Assembly (NCBI GenBank): GCA_030523825.1
Contig: JAUNHU010000007.1
Location: forward strand, 1 to 59,372
Origin: Lautropia sp.
Lineage (GTDB): Bacteria > Pseudomonadota > Gammaproteobacteria > Burkholderiales > Burkholderiaceae_E
Direction of reading: 5' to 3'
Length of the DNA: 59,372 nt
Shown here piece after piece: positions 9,950 through 20,601 of the stretch (position 1 is the stretch's first letter; each line of letters starts with the position of its first letter). The notes under the pieces are model-generated. The model was not told the origin of the DNA and made no database searches. It was given only the letters and a program-made list of their open reading frames with translations. Made by a program: the position numbers and the translations under genes.

Positions 9950-10489
9950 ATGTTCGACATCAGCTTCATGGAAATGATCATCGTGGCCATTGCCGCGCTG
10001 GTCATCATCGGACCCGAGCGGCTGCCCACCGTGGCGCGGCAGGCCGGGCAGTGGATCACGCGCGTGCGTCGCTACGTGGAAGACGCCAAGTCGGATTTCA
10101 GCCGGCAGATGGAACTGGCCGAGCTGAAGAACCTGAAGGAGCAGGTGGAGGACACCGCACGCGGTTTCGAGCGCAGCGTGCAGGACACGGTGCAGTCCAC
10201 CCGCAGTTCCTTCGACCAGCTGTCGGATTCAGTCGACCCGGTGAAGGACGACAGGACGACGGGACAGGCTGGCAGCACACCGGCGGACACCGCCGCGGTC
10301 GAGTGGGATTCGTCCTTCAACGATGCGGGCTCCTTCGAGTCCAGCGATCTGGATGATGAGCCGGTAACGCCGACCGACTGGGACAAGGTCTACGAGGACC
10401 GGCGCTTGCGGCAGCGGCTGCGCGACCGCCGGATCGAACGTGAACGTGAACGGGGCTTCAAGCGTCCCCGCTTCCGGGTGGAGCGCTGA
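9950..10489 (+). CDS. tatB: Sec-independent protein translocase subunit TatB
   Basis: TatB forms the twin-arginine signal receptor with TatC. The N-terminus MFDISFMEMIIVAIAALVIIGPERLPTVAR is characteristic: one membrane helix followed by the GPERLP hinge. A long amphipathic and acidic coiled region then runs to a basic C-terminus rich in Arg and Glu. At 179 residues it is normal for betaproteobacteria. It lies 179 bp after tatA and only 3 bp before tatC. Confidence 0.95.
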   Translation: MFDISFMEMIIVAIAALVIIGPERLPTVARQAGQWITRVRRYVEDAKSDFSRQMELAELKNLKEQVEDTARGFERSVQDTVQSTRSSFDQLSDSVDPVKDDRTTGQAGSTPADTAAVEWDSSFNDAGSFESSDLDDEPVTPTDWDKVYEDRRLRQRLRDRRIERERERGFKRPRFRVER

Positions 10490-10492
10490 CCC

Positions 10493-11350
10493 ATGGCCTG
10501 GCTGTTTGGCAAGAAGAAGGCGGCAGCACCTGCCGACGAGGAAAACTTCATCTCGCATCTGGTCGAGCTGCGTGATCGCGTCATCCGGTCGCTGATCGTC
10601 ATCCTGCTGCTGTTCTTTGCCTGCTTCTATGTGGCGCCCGACCTGATGAAGTTCCTGGCGCGCCCCTTGCAGGAGGCGCTGCCGCCCGGCTCCAACGCCG
10701 TATTCATCGCAGGCGAGGGCGCCTTCTTCACCCTCACCAAGATGGCGCTGCTCACTGCCGTGCTGCTGTCGCTGCCCTGGGTGCTCTATCAGGCGTGGGC
10801 CTTCGTCTCGCCGGGGCTCTATGCGCACGAAAAGCGCTTTGCCGGCCCGCTCATCGTCCTGTCGGTGATCTTCCTGGTGCTGGGCATCGCCTTTGCCTAT
10901 TTCTTCGTGCTGCCGGTGGCCTACAAGTTCTTCTTCTCGTTTGCCGAGAAGACGGGCGCCGACGTGATGCAGGATCTGCAGCGCTACTGGGACTTCACGC
11001 TCTCCATCTTCTTCGGCTTTGGCCTGGCCTTCGAGGTGCCGGTGGTGGTGATGCTGATGATCAAGCTCGGCATCGTCTCGGTCGAAGGTCTGCGCGAGGC
11101 GCGCCGCTATGTGATCGTCGGCGCCTTCGTGGTGGCTGCTGTGCTCACCCCGCCCGACGTGCTCTCGCAGTTCATGCTGGCCGTGCCGCTGATGCTGCTC
11201 TACGAGCTGGGCATCTTCCTGGGCGGTTTCCTTGCCACGCACAGCCAGGCGCCCGACGACCTGCCCGATGATCCGGGCGAGGAAGGTGCGCTCACGCCCG
11301 CCAGCCAGCACGCCTCCACTTCCCAGGGTGAATCTGCCTCCGGCAAGTGA
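10493..11350 (+). CDS. tatC: Sec-independent protein translocase subunit TatC
   Basis: TatC is the polytopic core receptor of the twin-arginine translocase. The 285-residue protein shows six membrane helices, the conserved cytoplasmic N-terminal motif FISHLVELRDRVIRSL near residue 17, and the FAYFFVLPVAYKFFFSFAE segment near residue 130. The C-terminal tail after the last helix is longer and more Ser/Thr/Pro/Asp-rich than usual. It closes the tatABC operon; the conserved neighbour htrA is displaced 25 kb downstream by the accessory block. Confidence 0.96.
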   Translation: MAWLFGKKKAAAPADEENFISHLVELRDRVIRSLIVILLLFFACFYVAPDLMKFLARPLQEALPPGSNAVFIAGEGAFFTLTKMALLTAVLLSLPWVLYQAWAFVSPGLYAHEKRFAGPLIVLSVIFLVLGIAFAYFFVLPVAYKFFFSFAEKTGADVMQDLQRYWDFTLSIFFGFGLAFEVPVVVMLMIKLGIVSVEGLREARRYVIVGAFVVAAVLTPPDVLSQFMLAVPLMLLYELGIFLGGFLATHSQAPDDLPDDPGEEGALTPASQHASTSQGESASGK

Positions 11351-14119
<2,769 letters not shown>

Positions 14120-14205
14120 CTGGTGTTTGCTGACCGCGTTGCGGTGCTTTCGGGCGCTGCGATGCGGTGAGCAGAGGAGGGGGCCTCGCTGCGAAGGCAT
14201 CCCTG

Positions 14206-14281
14206 CCGGGAAGGGCGCACAGCCCGGTGGCTCAACGCCGTCAAGCGCCGAATGCGCCGCCGGGCTGCACCCCCTTCCCGG
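14206..14281 (+). repeat. 76-nt hairpin repeat R1
   Basis: First of five 76-nt imperfect palindromes. Two 25-nt arms (14206-14230 and 14257-14281) pair except for an internal five-base bulge, around the constant loop CTCAACGCCGTCAAGCGCC plus GAATGCG. It lies in the 867-bp gap between katG and the DUF72 gene, which are convergent; apart from R1 and the repeat at 14551-14698 I see nothing supported in that gap. The upstream TGATATCGAAA motif of other copies is not conserved here, but GCGAAGG is. Confidence 0.9.
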
Positions 14282-14550
14282 TGGTGGCCCTTCAATCCCT
14301 GTTCACGGCAGAAGACCGCCCGTTCCGCTTTGTGCTGACGGGCGGTTTGTCGTTCCAGGACATCGGCCTTGTGGCACCGCATTTGCCTGGAATGCTCTAC
14401 GTGTTGGCTGCCGGACGACAGCCAGCTGCTCAAAGCGAGGGGGCTGGCGTCGCTGAAGAACCTGGCCGCCGTCCTCATCAGGCTGGAGCGCCCCGCGCGT
14501 GGAGCGGCTACATCGACTTGACCGCAGGGAGGCTGGTTCGGTGCAGGTTG

Positions 14551-14698
14551 AGGTGTACTGTCAACCGCAGACAGTTGCTTGATCGCGCTGTGCGTTGCTG
14601 AAAGAACGCCTGCCTGCTGGGCTCTTGAGCGCAGTGCCAAGTACTGGAGTTGTAAAAAACACGTCGATCCATGCCGTGATCGTGGCCTGTGCCTGCGC
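14551..14698 (+). repeat. Dispersed repeat, copy A (left of the DUF72 gene)
   Basis: About 148 bp that recurs in the same orientation at 16240-16396 with small indels. Both begin AGGTG, followed by ACTGTCAACCGCAGAC and GTTGCTGAAAGAA, and both end near GGCCTGTGCCTGCGC. The two copies flank the DUF72 gene. No stable reading frame explains the conservation. Confidence 0.8.
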
Positions 14699-14986
14699 AG
14701 GGCGCCTGTCAATGCAGGATCCAGACGTGACAAGGGGCGCAGAAGCGCCCCGAATTGCAGCACGGCTTGCTTGTCATCGCTCACCGGCTGGCTGGGTCAA
14801 CGCTGAAGCGGCCCCAGACTCAAAGTCCCATGGGATCATTTCCCATTGTGGGGATGCCAGGAATTATGGGCCGCCCATTTCCGGGTCTTCGTCTGGCTCG
14901 ATCGGCAGATCAGGTAGTACCTGAAGCATTTCCGGAATCGATTCGCTGACTACACGTGTTCATCGTAGCACGTTGTCCTCCGCTGT

Positions 14987-16156
14987 TCATGCGCACGTAT
15001 CCGGCACAGCCACGGGGGTGGATCGTGCCACCGCCTTCGCCAGTTCCACGACCGACAGCGGGGCCGAGCCCTCGGCCTTGTTGTTGATGCTCAGGTAGGC
15101 AGGGTAGCCCGCACCGCAGGTACCGGCAATGACACGTGCCAGGTGGGCGCGGGTTTCGGGGTCGGCGTCCTGGATCCGGTCGAAGGGGGCGTAGTGGGCC
15201 TTGGCATCTTCGTAGCCGTGAGCGCCATGCCGGCGGTGCAGGTTCCAGCGACAGACCAGCGGGCCAGGCCACAGGGCACGCAGCAGCGGTAGCTGATGTT
15301 CGATCAGGGGCATGCTGGCATGCAGCCCCAGGCAGTAGGTGACGGGGTTGCCGCTGGCCTGTCGTGCGGCCCGCAAGGCGTGGGCCAGCAGCGGGGCATT
15401 GGCAGCCGACAGGAAGGCGGCATCGCGCACTTCCAGCGCGATGACGGCATCGGGTGCCGTCGGCGCGAGCCGGGGCAGGGCAGACAGCATGCTGCCGATG
15501 CGCTGGATGAGCGCTGGAATATCTGCCAGCAGATGTCGGGGCAGCGGGCTGATCTGGAATACCAGTGCCCCGAGCCGTTCGCCCAGACCGTTGAGTGCGG
15601 GGGCGACGAATTCGCGGATCGCCAGCTCGGGATTCAGAAAATCGGGGTTCTCGCGCTGGCCGTGTCCGCCCGGGGCACGCAGGCGTGCACTGCATACCTG
15701 GCTGGGCGCCTTGACGATGAAGCGAAAGCCTGGCGGAACCTGTCTGGCGTAGTCCGCGTACTGCGCCGCATCCAGCGGGCGATAGAAGGTGCGATCGAGG
15801 CTCACGGTGCGCAGCAGCGGGTGCGCGCCATAGGCGTTCAGGCCCTGCCGGGCCAGCAGCCTCTCGGGATGGTGGCCCTCCCAGACGATGCCGGCCCAGC
15901 CCGGAAAATGCCACGACGAGGTGCCCAGGTGCAGGCCCCGGGGCAGTCGTGCTGCCAGTGTCTGGAGTGCCGGGGTGGCCGGTGCCGGTCGCACGATTGG
16001 TGGGGTGTCGCCGGTATCGGGGGCGGCCGTGCGCGCTGCCTGGGCGCGATCACGTGGCGCGCCGTCCTGCCGTTCGCGCGTTGCGTCCGGCGCGGTGCCG
16101 TCTTCCTGCTGGGCCGGGTCATCGAACAGGGAGGCTTGTGCAGCTGGCTTGGGCAT
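14987..16156 (-). CDS. DUF72 (YecE-like) family protein
   Basis: The 389-residue protein belongs to the DUF72/YecE TIM-barrel-like family, whose biochemical role is not settled. Typical family segments are LHLGTSSWHFPGWAG near residue 76, LRTVSLDRTFYRPL near 117, PPGFRFIVKAPSQV near 140, and the C-terminal AYLSINNKAEGSAPLSVVELAKAV. The first 70 residues are low-complexity and Ala/Pro/Asp-rich and are not part of the family core. The gene is flanked by direct copies of a dispersed repeat and by hairpin repeats R1 and R2, so it sits as an isolated cassette in reverse orientation to katG. Confidence 0.88.
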   Translation of the reverse strand: MPKPAAQASLFDDPAQQEDGTAPDATRERQDGAPRDRAQAARTAAPDTGDTPPIVRPAPATPALQTLAARLPRGLHLGTSSWHFPGWAGIVWEGHHPERLLARQGLNAYGAHPLLRTVSLDRTFYRPLDAAQYADYARQVPPGFRFIVKAPSQVCSARLRAPGGHGQRENPDFLNPELAIREFVAPALNGLGERLGALVFQISPLPRHLLADIPALIQRIGSMLSALPRLAPTAPDAVIALEVRDAAFLSAANAPLLAHALRAARQASGNPVTYCLGLHASMPLIEHQLPLLRALWPGPLVCRWNLHRRHGAHGYEDAKAHYAPFDRIQDADPETRAHLARVIAGTCGAGYPAYLSINNKAEGSAPLSVVELAKAVARSTPVAVPDTCA

Positions 16157-16239
16157 GGTGGGATTGTGCCATGCCCAGGTTCGCGAGATGCCTCGATACC
16201 CTGGGGACCGCGGATTGCCGCCATGACCCGTGCCTGATG

Positions 16240-16396
16240 AGGTGGACTGTCAACCGCAGACCGTTGCCTTATCGTGCCGTGTGTTGCTGAAAGAATGCCT
16301 GCGGAAGCTCGACGGCTTGCTGTGCCCTTGAGTGCCGTCCAGGCACTGGGGTTCACAACGTCGATCCGGACCGTGAATGCGGCCTGTGCCTGCGCT
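16240..16396 (+). repeat. Dispersed repeat, copy B (right of the DUF72 gene)
   Basis: Second copy of the repeat at 14551-14698, same orientation, with a few substitutions and indels. It lies immediately upstream of the reverse-strand DUF72 gene. The remainder of the 520-bp gap (16157-16676) holds hairpin repeat R2 and no supported gene. Confidence 0.8.
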
Positions 16397-16487
16397 GCTG
16401 GGGTGAGGTGCTTCCGCCATGAGAACGTTGCCTGACAGGAAGGGATGAAGGCCCTTTGAGATCGCAGCATGGGCGAAGGGTTGCCCT

Positions 16488-16563
16488 GCGGGAAGGGCGC
16501 ACAGCCTGGCGGCTGAACGTCGTCAAGCGCCGAATGCGCCGCGGGGCTGCACCCCCTTCCCGG
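16488..16563 (+). repeat. 76-nt hairpin repeat R2
   Basis: Same 76-nt palindromic design as R1, with loop CTGAACGTCGTCAAGCGCC. Exactly 31 nt before it, at 16457, is TGAGATCGCA, a variant of the TGATATCGAA motif found at the same offset in R3, R4 and R5. It separates the DUF72 and Rpn cassettes. Confidence 0.88.
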
Positions 16564-16676
16564 TGGTGGCTCTTGTGGGAGGGAGGGGCAAGATCTGTTT
16601 TGCTTGCTACAGGAATAGTCCTGCCTTCGCCCGGCAGTGAGAAATCCCCCATCAGCCGCAAGGGCCGGGGATTGTC

Positions 16677-17858
16677 TCAGCCGTCTGCAAACACCGTCGC
16701 CAGTGAGTCGGCATCCAGTACCTGGTCGATCCAGGTTTCCAGCTGCTGCGGCGTAGCCTGCTGAATGCGTTGCAGGGTGTGCGGTGGCAGCTCGCCAAAT
16801 CGCCGGGACAGCAGGCGTTGCAGGATCAGTGTCTGGGCCTGTTGAGCGCCTTCTGCATGACCTTTGGCGTGGCCTTCGGCGATACCCTGGGCCAGCCCTT
16901 CCTGGCGCATTTCCTGCTTGAAGCGTTCCATTTGCTCGGCCAGTCCCATTCTCAACTCCTTCAAATCATCCGCCTTGGGCAGTATCCATGCGGCATTGTG
17001 TCGTCGCAGGAGCAATGCCCGTATCCAGATCGCAAAGGTACGCTTCAGCTCTGGCTGGTTGTCGAGCAGCTCGTTCAGTTCGTCCACCAGCGGGATGATG
17101 GCCTGCAGGTTCTCCGGGTGCTCCAGCCTGACAACCGCTGCCACCAGATTTCTCAACCGGGAGAGATCCAGTCCTTTGGCCAGTTCGCGCTGATCCAGTA
17201 ACAGATACTTTAACCGGGGCAGGTATTCCGCTACAAGACCAGGTGCCCTGGGAAGCAGTTCGGCGATGTCGGTGGCTGCCGTCCATTGGGCCGAGCCGTT
17301 GTAGAGCACGATGGGGAGCACCGGGGGCAGGCGCTTGCCAGCCTTTGGGCCATCCATGTCCGTTGCCCTTGGCTGCTGTTGCTGGTGCTCTCTGGCTTGA
17401 GTGCCATCTGCTGGCCTGTGCGGTGCTGCAGCCCGGGATTGAGCGGATGTTCCTGCAGGAGAAAATGTTTCGGCAGGAGCGGAGATGCCATTGGCCTCTC
17501 GCCCCGGTACAAGTTCGCCGCGCCGGATGAGATCCTGATAAAGCAACCCCAGATAGGTCATCATCCGCACGGCCATCCAGCGATCAGGTTTGCTCTGAAA
17601 CTCGATCAGCAGATAGAGGTAGACCCAGTCCTCACCGGTGCGCACGCGCCAGACGACATCATCTGCCCGGTGACGCAGGTCGTCGGTGACGTAGCTGCCA
17701 GGCACTTTTTCCAGTGTGCTGTAGTCGAGGCTATGCAGCCATTCGTCGGGGATGAAGCCGAGAACGAGGTCTCGTACCAGTTCGGGAGAGGAGAAAAGCA
17801 GCTTGTAGGACGCATCGTCGACACGGGCGCCGGGCGGGGGAAGTTCGGAGCGGGACAT
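16677..17858 (-). CDS. Rpn family recombination-promoting nuclease / YhgA-like putative transposase
   Basis: The 393-residue protein fits the Rpn (YhgA-like) family of PD-(D/E)XK nucleases, DNA endonucleases that raise recA-independent recombination in E. coli. The N-terminal YKLLFSSPELVRDLVLGFIP is the family signature; the nuclease core runs through DDVVWRV to LLIEFQSKPDRWMAVRMM near residue 85, where E-F-Q-S-K supplies catalytic residues. The last 60 residues (RFGELPPHTLQRIQQATPQQ and on) resemble a DUF4351 tail. A 45-residue linker around residue 140 is low-complexity. It is divergent from the RloA gene across hairpin repeat R3. A second, truncated relative begins at 58993. Confidence 0.85.
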   Translation of the reverse strand: MSRSELPPPGARVDDASYKLLFSSPELVRDLVLGFIPDEWLHSLDYSTLEKVPGSYVTDDLRHRADDVVWRVRTGEDWVYLYLLIEFQSKPDRWMAVRMMTYLGLLYQDLIRRGELVPGREANGISAPAETFSPAGTSAQSRAAAPHRPADGTQAREHQQQQPRATDMDGPKAGKRLPPVLPIVLYNGSAQWTAATDIAELLPRAPGLVAEYLPRLKYLLLDQRELAKGLDLSRLRNLVAAVVRLEHPENLQAIIPLVDELNELLDNQPELKRTFAIWIRALLLRRHNAAWILPKADDLKELRMGLAEQMERFKQEMRQEGLAQGIAEGHAKGHAEGAQQAQTLILQRLLSRRFGELPPHTLQRIQQATPQQLETWIDQVLDADSLATVFADG

Positions 17859-18012
17859 TGGGGCTGGCCCCTGAGAAGATCGTGGGTCAGCAAAGTACTG
17901 GATAAAATATCAGTAATCAAGCGACGTGCACGATTTCCGCTTGAGGTGACAGGAGCACTTTACATGCGGCTGACGGCGCGCTGATATCGAAAACAAAGCG
18001 AAGGCTTTGCCT

Positions 18013-18088
18013 GCGGGAAGGAGGCACAGCCCGGCGGCTCAACGCCGTCAAGCGCCGAATGCGCCGCCGGGCAGCACGCCCTTCCCGG
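18013..18088 (+). repeat. 76-nt hairpin repeat R3
   Basis: Same 76-nt palindrome as R1, with the constant loop CTCAACGCCGTCAAGCGCC. TGATATCGAAAACAAAGCG starts at 17982, 31 nt before the hairpin. It lies in the 372-bp divergent gap between the Rpn gene and rloA. The rest of that gap is AT-rich from about 18150 to 18230 and likely contains the rloA promoter. Confidence 0.92.
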
Positions 18089-18230
18089 TGTTGACTCTTG
18101 TGGGGCGTCCGCTTGGGGGGCTGTGTGTCCCGCTCGTCATCTTTGAGCGCTAAAAGCACGTTGTTTACGAAAATATATTGATTTTTTGCTAAAAAATTGC
18201 GATATTGCTGTTTATTGATGGGTAAAGGTC

Positions 18231-19550
18231 ATGCTTGTTGAGTTCAGGGTCAAGAATTACCGTAGCCTGCGGGATGAGCAGGTGTTCAGCATGGTTGCAT
18301 CGACGGATAAGGCGATGCAGGACACCCATGTCATGGACACCGGTCTCAAGGCTGTGCCCGGAGTGCTGCGCTCCGCAGTGCTCTATGGTGCCAATGCCAG
18401 CGGAAAATCCAATTTGATCAAGGCGTTGCAGTATATGCGCAAGGTGGTTCTCCGATCTGCCGCCTGGCCGCCGGACGCACGCTTCTCTGTGTTGCCTTTT
18501 CTGCTGGACAAGGAGTCCGCCGTGGAGCCCACAGAGTTTGAGTTGACCTTCATCATGGATGGCGTGCGTCATCAGTACGGCTTTGCCATGACGAAAGAAC
18601 GCATCGTGAGCGAGTATCTGCTGGTGTACCGCGCTTTCAAGCCGCAGCGCTGGTTTGAGCGGCGCTACGATAAAGCCACTGGCAAGGACGTGTATGAGTT
18701 TGGTGCTGGCCTGAAGGGGGCAAAGGCAGTCTGGGAGCAGGCTACGCGGCCGAATGCCCTTTTCCTGTCGACAGCAGTCCAGCTGAACAGTGAAGCATTA
18801 CGGCCTGTGTTTGAATGGATTCAGCACGGTCTTGTCATCTTCAATGAACAGGCCCCTCTGAGTCCTTTTACGTCTTTGAAGATGTTGCAGAATCAGGAGG
18901 GTAAGCGCTGGATTTGCGATTTCCTGTCTGCAGCTGATATCAGCATTGCTGATATCGAACTGATCGAACAGCATGATGCTGATGTTGCTGACCCTATAAA
19001 CAAGCTAAGTTTTGCGGAGGGCGCGCCCAAGGAACTTCGTGCTCTGGATTCCCGGATTTCCGAAGTTCTGGGAGAGTCAGGGATGCCCGATGAGCGGGTA
19101 TATCGCGTAGCGTTTTTCCATGCAACGGAGCATGGCAACACTCCACTTGATCTGGAGGGCGAATCCAGCGGCACGCGCAATCTGCTGTTTCTTGCAGGGC
19201 CGATTCTGGACATCCTGAAAAGCGGGCGTGTGCTGGTTGTCGATGAACTCGATACCAGTCTGCACCCCTTGCTGGTACGCGAGCTGGTGCGCATGTTCCT
19301 GCGGCCCGAGATCAATACGGGCGGTGCGCAGCTAGTGTTCACCACGCACGATGCCTCGCTGCTGGCGGCCGATAACCTGCTGCGCCGCGATCAGGTCTGG
19401 TTTGTCGAAAAGGATGCTGATCAGGCATCGTCTCTGGTGGCGCTGGCCGAATACAGCCCGCGCAAGAATGAGGCATTGGAGAAGGGGTATCTGATGGGCC
19501 GCTATGGTGGCATACCCTTCTTGCAAGGTGGGCTGGAGGGTATGCACTGA
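18231..19550 (+). CDS. rloA: RloA/AbiLi-like AAA family ATPase
   Basis: This 439-residue ATPase is the first gene of a two-gene module matching RloA-RloB (AbiL-type) anti-phage or abortive-infection systems. It is an SMC/ABC-like AAA protein: MLVEFRVKNYRSLRDEQVFSM at the N-terminus, Walker A YGANASGKSNLIKAL near residue 53, an ABC-signature-like ESSGTRNLLFLAG near 315, Walker B VLVVDELDTSLHPLL near 335, and the H-loop FTTHDASLL near 366. The stop and the next start overlap as TGATG, which implies coupled translation. Third-position bases are more mixed than in backbone genes, consistent with acquisition. Defence function is inferred from family. Confidence 0.87.
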   Translation: MLVEFRVKNYRSLRDEQVFSMVASTDKAMQDTHVMDTGLKAVPGVLRSAVLYGANASGKSNLIKALQYMRKVVLRSAAWPPDARFSVLPFLLDKESAVEPTEFELTFIMDGVRHQYGFAMTKERIVSEYLLVYRAFKPQRWFERRYDKATGKDVYEFGAGLKGAKAVWEQATRPNALFLSTAVQLNSEALRPVFEWIQHGLVIFNEQAPLSPFTSLKMLQNQEGKRWICDFLSAADISIADIELIEQHDADVADPINKLSFAEGAPKELRALDSRISEVLGESGMPDERVYRVAFFHATEHGNTPLDLEGESSGTRNLLFLAGPILDILKSGRVLVVDELDTSLHPLLVRELVRMFLRPEINTGGAQLVFTTHDASLLAADNLLRRDQVWFVEKDADQASSLVALAEYSPRKNEALEKGYLMGRYGGIPFLQGGLEGMH

Positions 19551-20230
19551 TGGGGCGCGACAATTCGCCCAGGGAGCGACAGCGCAGGCACCTTGAGCGA
19601 AAGACGAATAGCCGCGCCGGCCATGACCGCATCCTGATTGTCTCTGAAGGGGCACGAACCGAGCCGAATTATTTCAATGAAATCAGGGCAGTCTTTCGCC
19701 TGCACACGGCCAGCGTGCAGGTGCATCACAGTGAATTGGGCACTGCGCCGATTCATGTGGTGAAATATGCAGAACGCCTATTCAATAACGGGCATCCTCA
19801 TAAGGGTATCCAGAAGCGCGCCTTTGAGCAGGTATACGTGGTGTTCGACCGGGACGAGCACCAGAGTTATTCTGATGCCCTGAATAAGGCTGAGTCACTG
19901 GACGGGAAACTGCGCAATGATCTCAAGTCCCCGGTAAAGTTCCGGGCCATCGCGTCGGTTCCCTGCTTCGAGTTGTGGCTGCTCTTGCACTTCGAGGCAA
20001 TCAGCGCACCGTTGCACCGCAGCGATGTGTTCAGACGCCTGAAGCGGCATCTTCCGGAATACGAGAAAGGGGCAGCGGATATCTTTGGACGCACCCAGGA
20101 AATGCTGGATTCCGCCTTTGGCAGGGCGCGCGGGCTTCCAAAAGAGGCACGTTTCACCGCTGAGGGACCCTATACCGACGTGCATGAACTGGTCGAGGTG
20201 CTGATCGGGTTGAAAAAAACGCCATCCTGA
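19550..20230 (+). CDS. rloB: RloB-like protein with TOPRIM-type acidic motifs
   Basis: RloB proteins are the presumed effector partner of RloA-type ATPases. The 226-residue sequence opens with a basic segment and then has ILIVSEGARTEPNYFNEI near residue 27 and VYVVFDRDEHQSY near residue 95; a glutamate followed by a D-x-D motif is the pattern of TOPRIM-type nucleases. ASVPCFELWLLLHFE near residue 136 is the other hallmark of the family. It starts within the stop of rloA and ends inside a hairpin that may act as terminator. The target (DNA or RNA) cannot be read from the sequence. Confidence 0.87.
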   Translation: MGRDNSPRERQRRHLERKTNSRAGHDRILIVSEGARTEPNYFNEIRAVFRLHTASVQVHHSELGTAPIHVVKYAERLFNNGHPHKGIQKRAFEQVYVVFDRDEHQSYSDALNKAESLDGKLRNDLKSPVKFRAIASVPCFELWLLLHFEAISAPLHRSDVFRRLKRHLPEYEKGAADIFGRTQEMLDSAFGRARGLPKEARFTAEGPYTDVHELVEVLIGLKKTPS

Positions 20231-20237
20231 ATGGCGT
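20219..20237 (+). terminator. Hairpin at the end of rloB
   Basis: ACGCCAT (20219-20225) pairs with ATGGCGT (20231-20237) around a five-base loop that contains the rloB stop codon. An A-rich run precedes it and T-rich sequence follows, so it could terminate in either direction, but the stem is only seven base pairs. Confidence 0.45.
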
Positions 20238-20292
20238 GTTTCGTGGCCTTTTTCCTGCAAGGGCAGGCCCGCATCAGTTTCAAGGGCCGGGA

Positions 20293-20353
20293 GACCGTGC
20301 CCCTCGCAGGCGCTTCGGCGCTTGACGGCGTTGAGCCTGCGAGGGGTGCGGTC
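20293..20353 (-). repeat. Variant hairpin R6: same loop, different stem, reverse orientation
   Basis: A 61-nt palindrome. The left arm GACCGTGCCCCTCGCAGGC pairs with the right arm ending GGGGTGCGGTC over 19 positions with two adjacent mismatches. Read on the minus strand, its loop contains CTCAACGCCGTCAAGCGCC, the constant loop of R1-R5, yet the stem sequence is unrelated. It lies 116 nt before R4 in the rloB/lactonase gap (20231-20601), which otherwise has no supported gene. Confidence 0.85.
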
Positions 20354-20468
20354 GGAACGGCCCTCTGCATCGGAGGCACGATGAAGTTGTTCCTTAGCGC
20401 GTCAGTGTTCCCGGAGAGGAAGGACTTGACGCTGCCTTGATATCGAAAGCAAAGCGATAGATCTCCCT

Positions 20469-20544
20469 GCCGGAAGGGCGCACAGCCCGGCGGCTCAACG
20501 CCGTCAAGCGCCGAATGCACCGCTGGGCTGCACCCCCTTCCCGG
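20469..20544 (+). repeat. 76-nt hairpin repeat R4
   Basis: Same 76-nt palindrome and loop as R1, with TGATATCGAAAGCAAAGCG starting 31 nt upstream at 20438. The upstream flank from about 20270 (CATCAGTTTCAA, then GCATCGGAGGCACGATGAAG) is shared with the flank of R5, so the repeat unit is longer than the hairpin. It separates rloB from the convergent lactonase gene. Confidence 0.92.
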
Positions 20545-20601
20545 TGGTGGCTCTTGTGGGGCACGGCACAGTTCGGCTCGCCGGTCAGCGTTCCATCTTG
20601 A

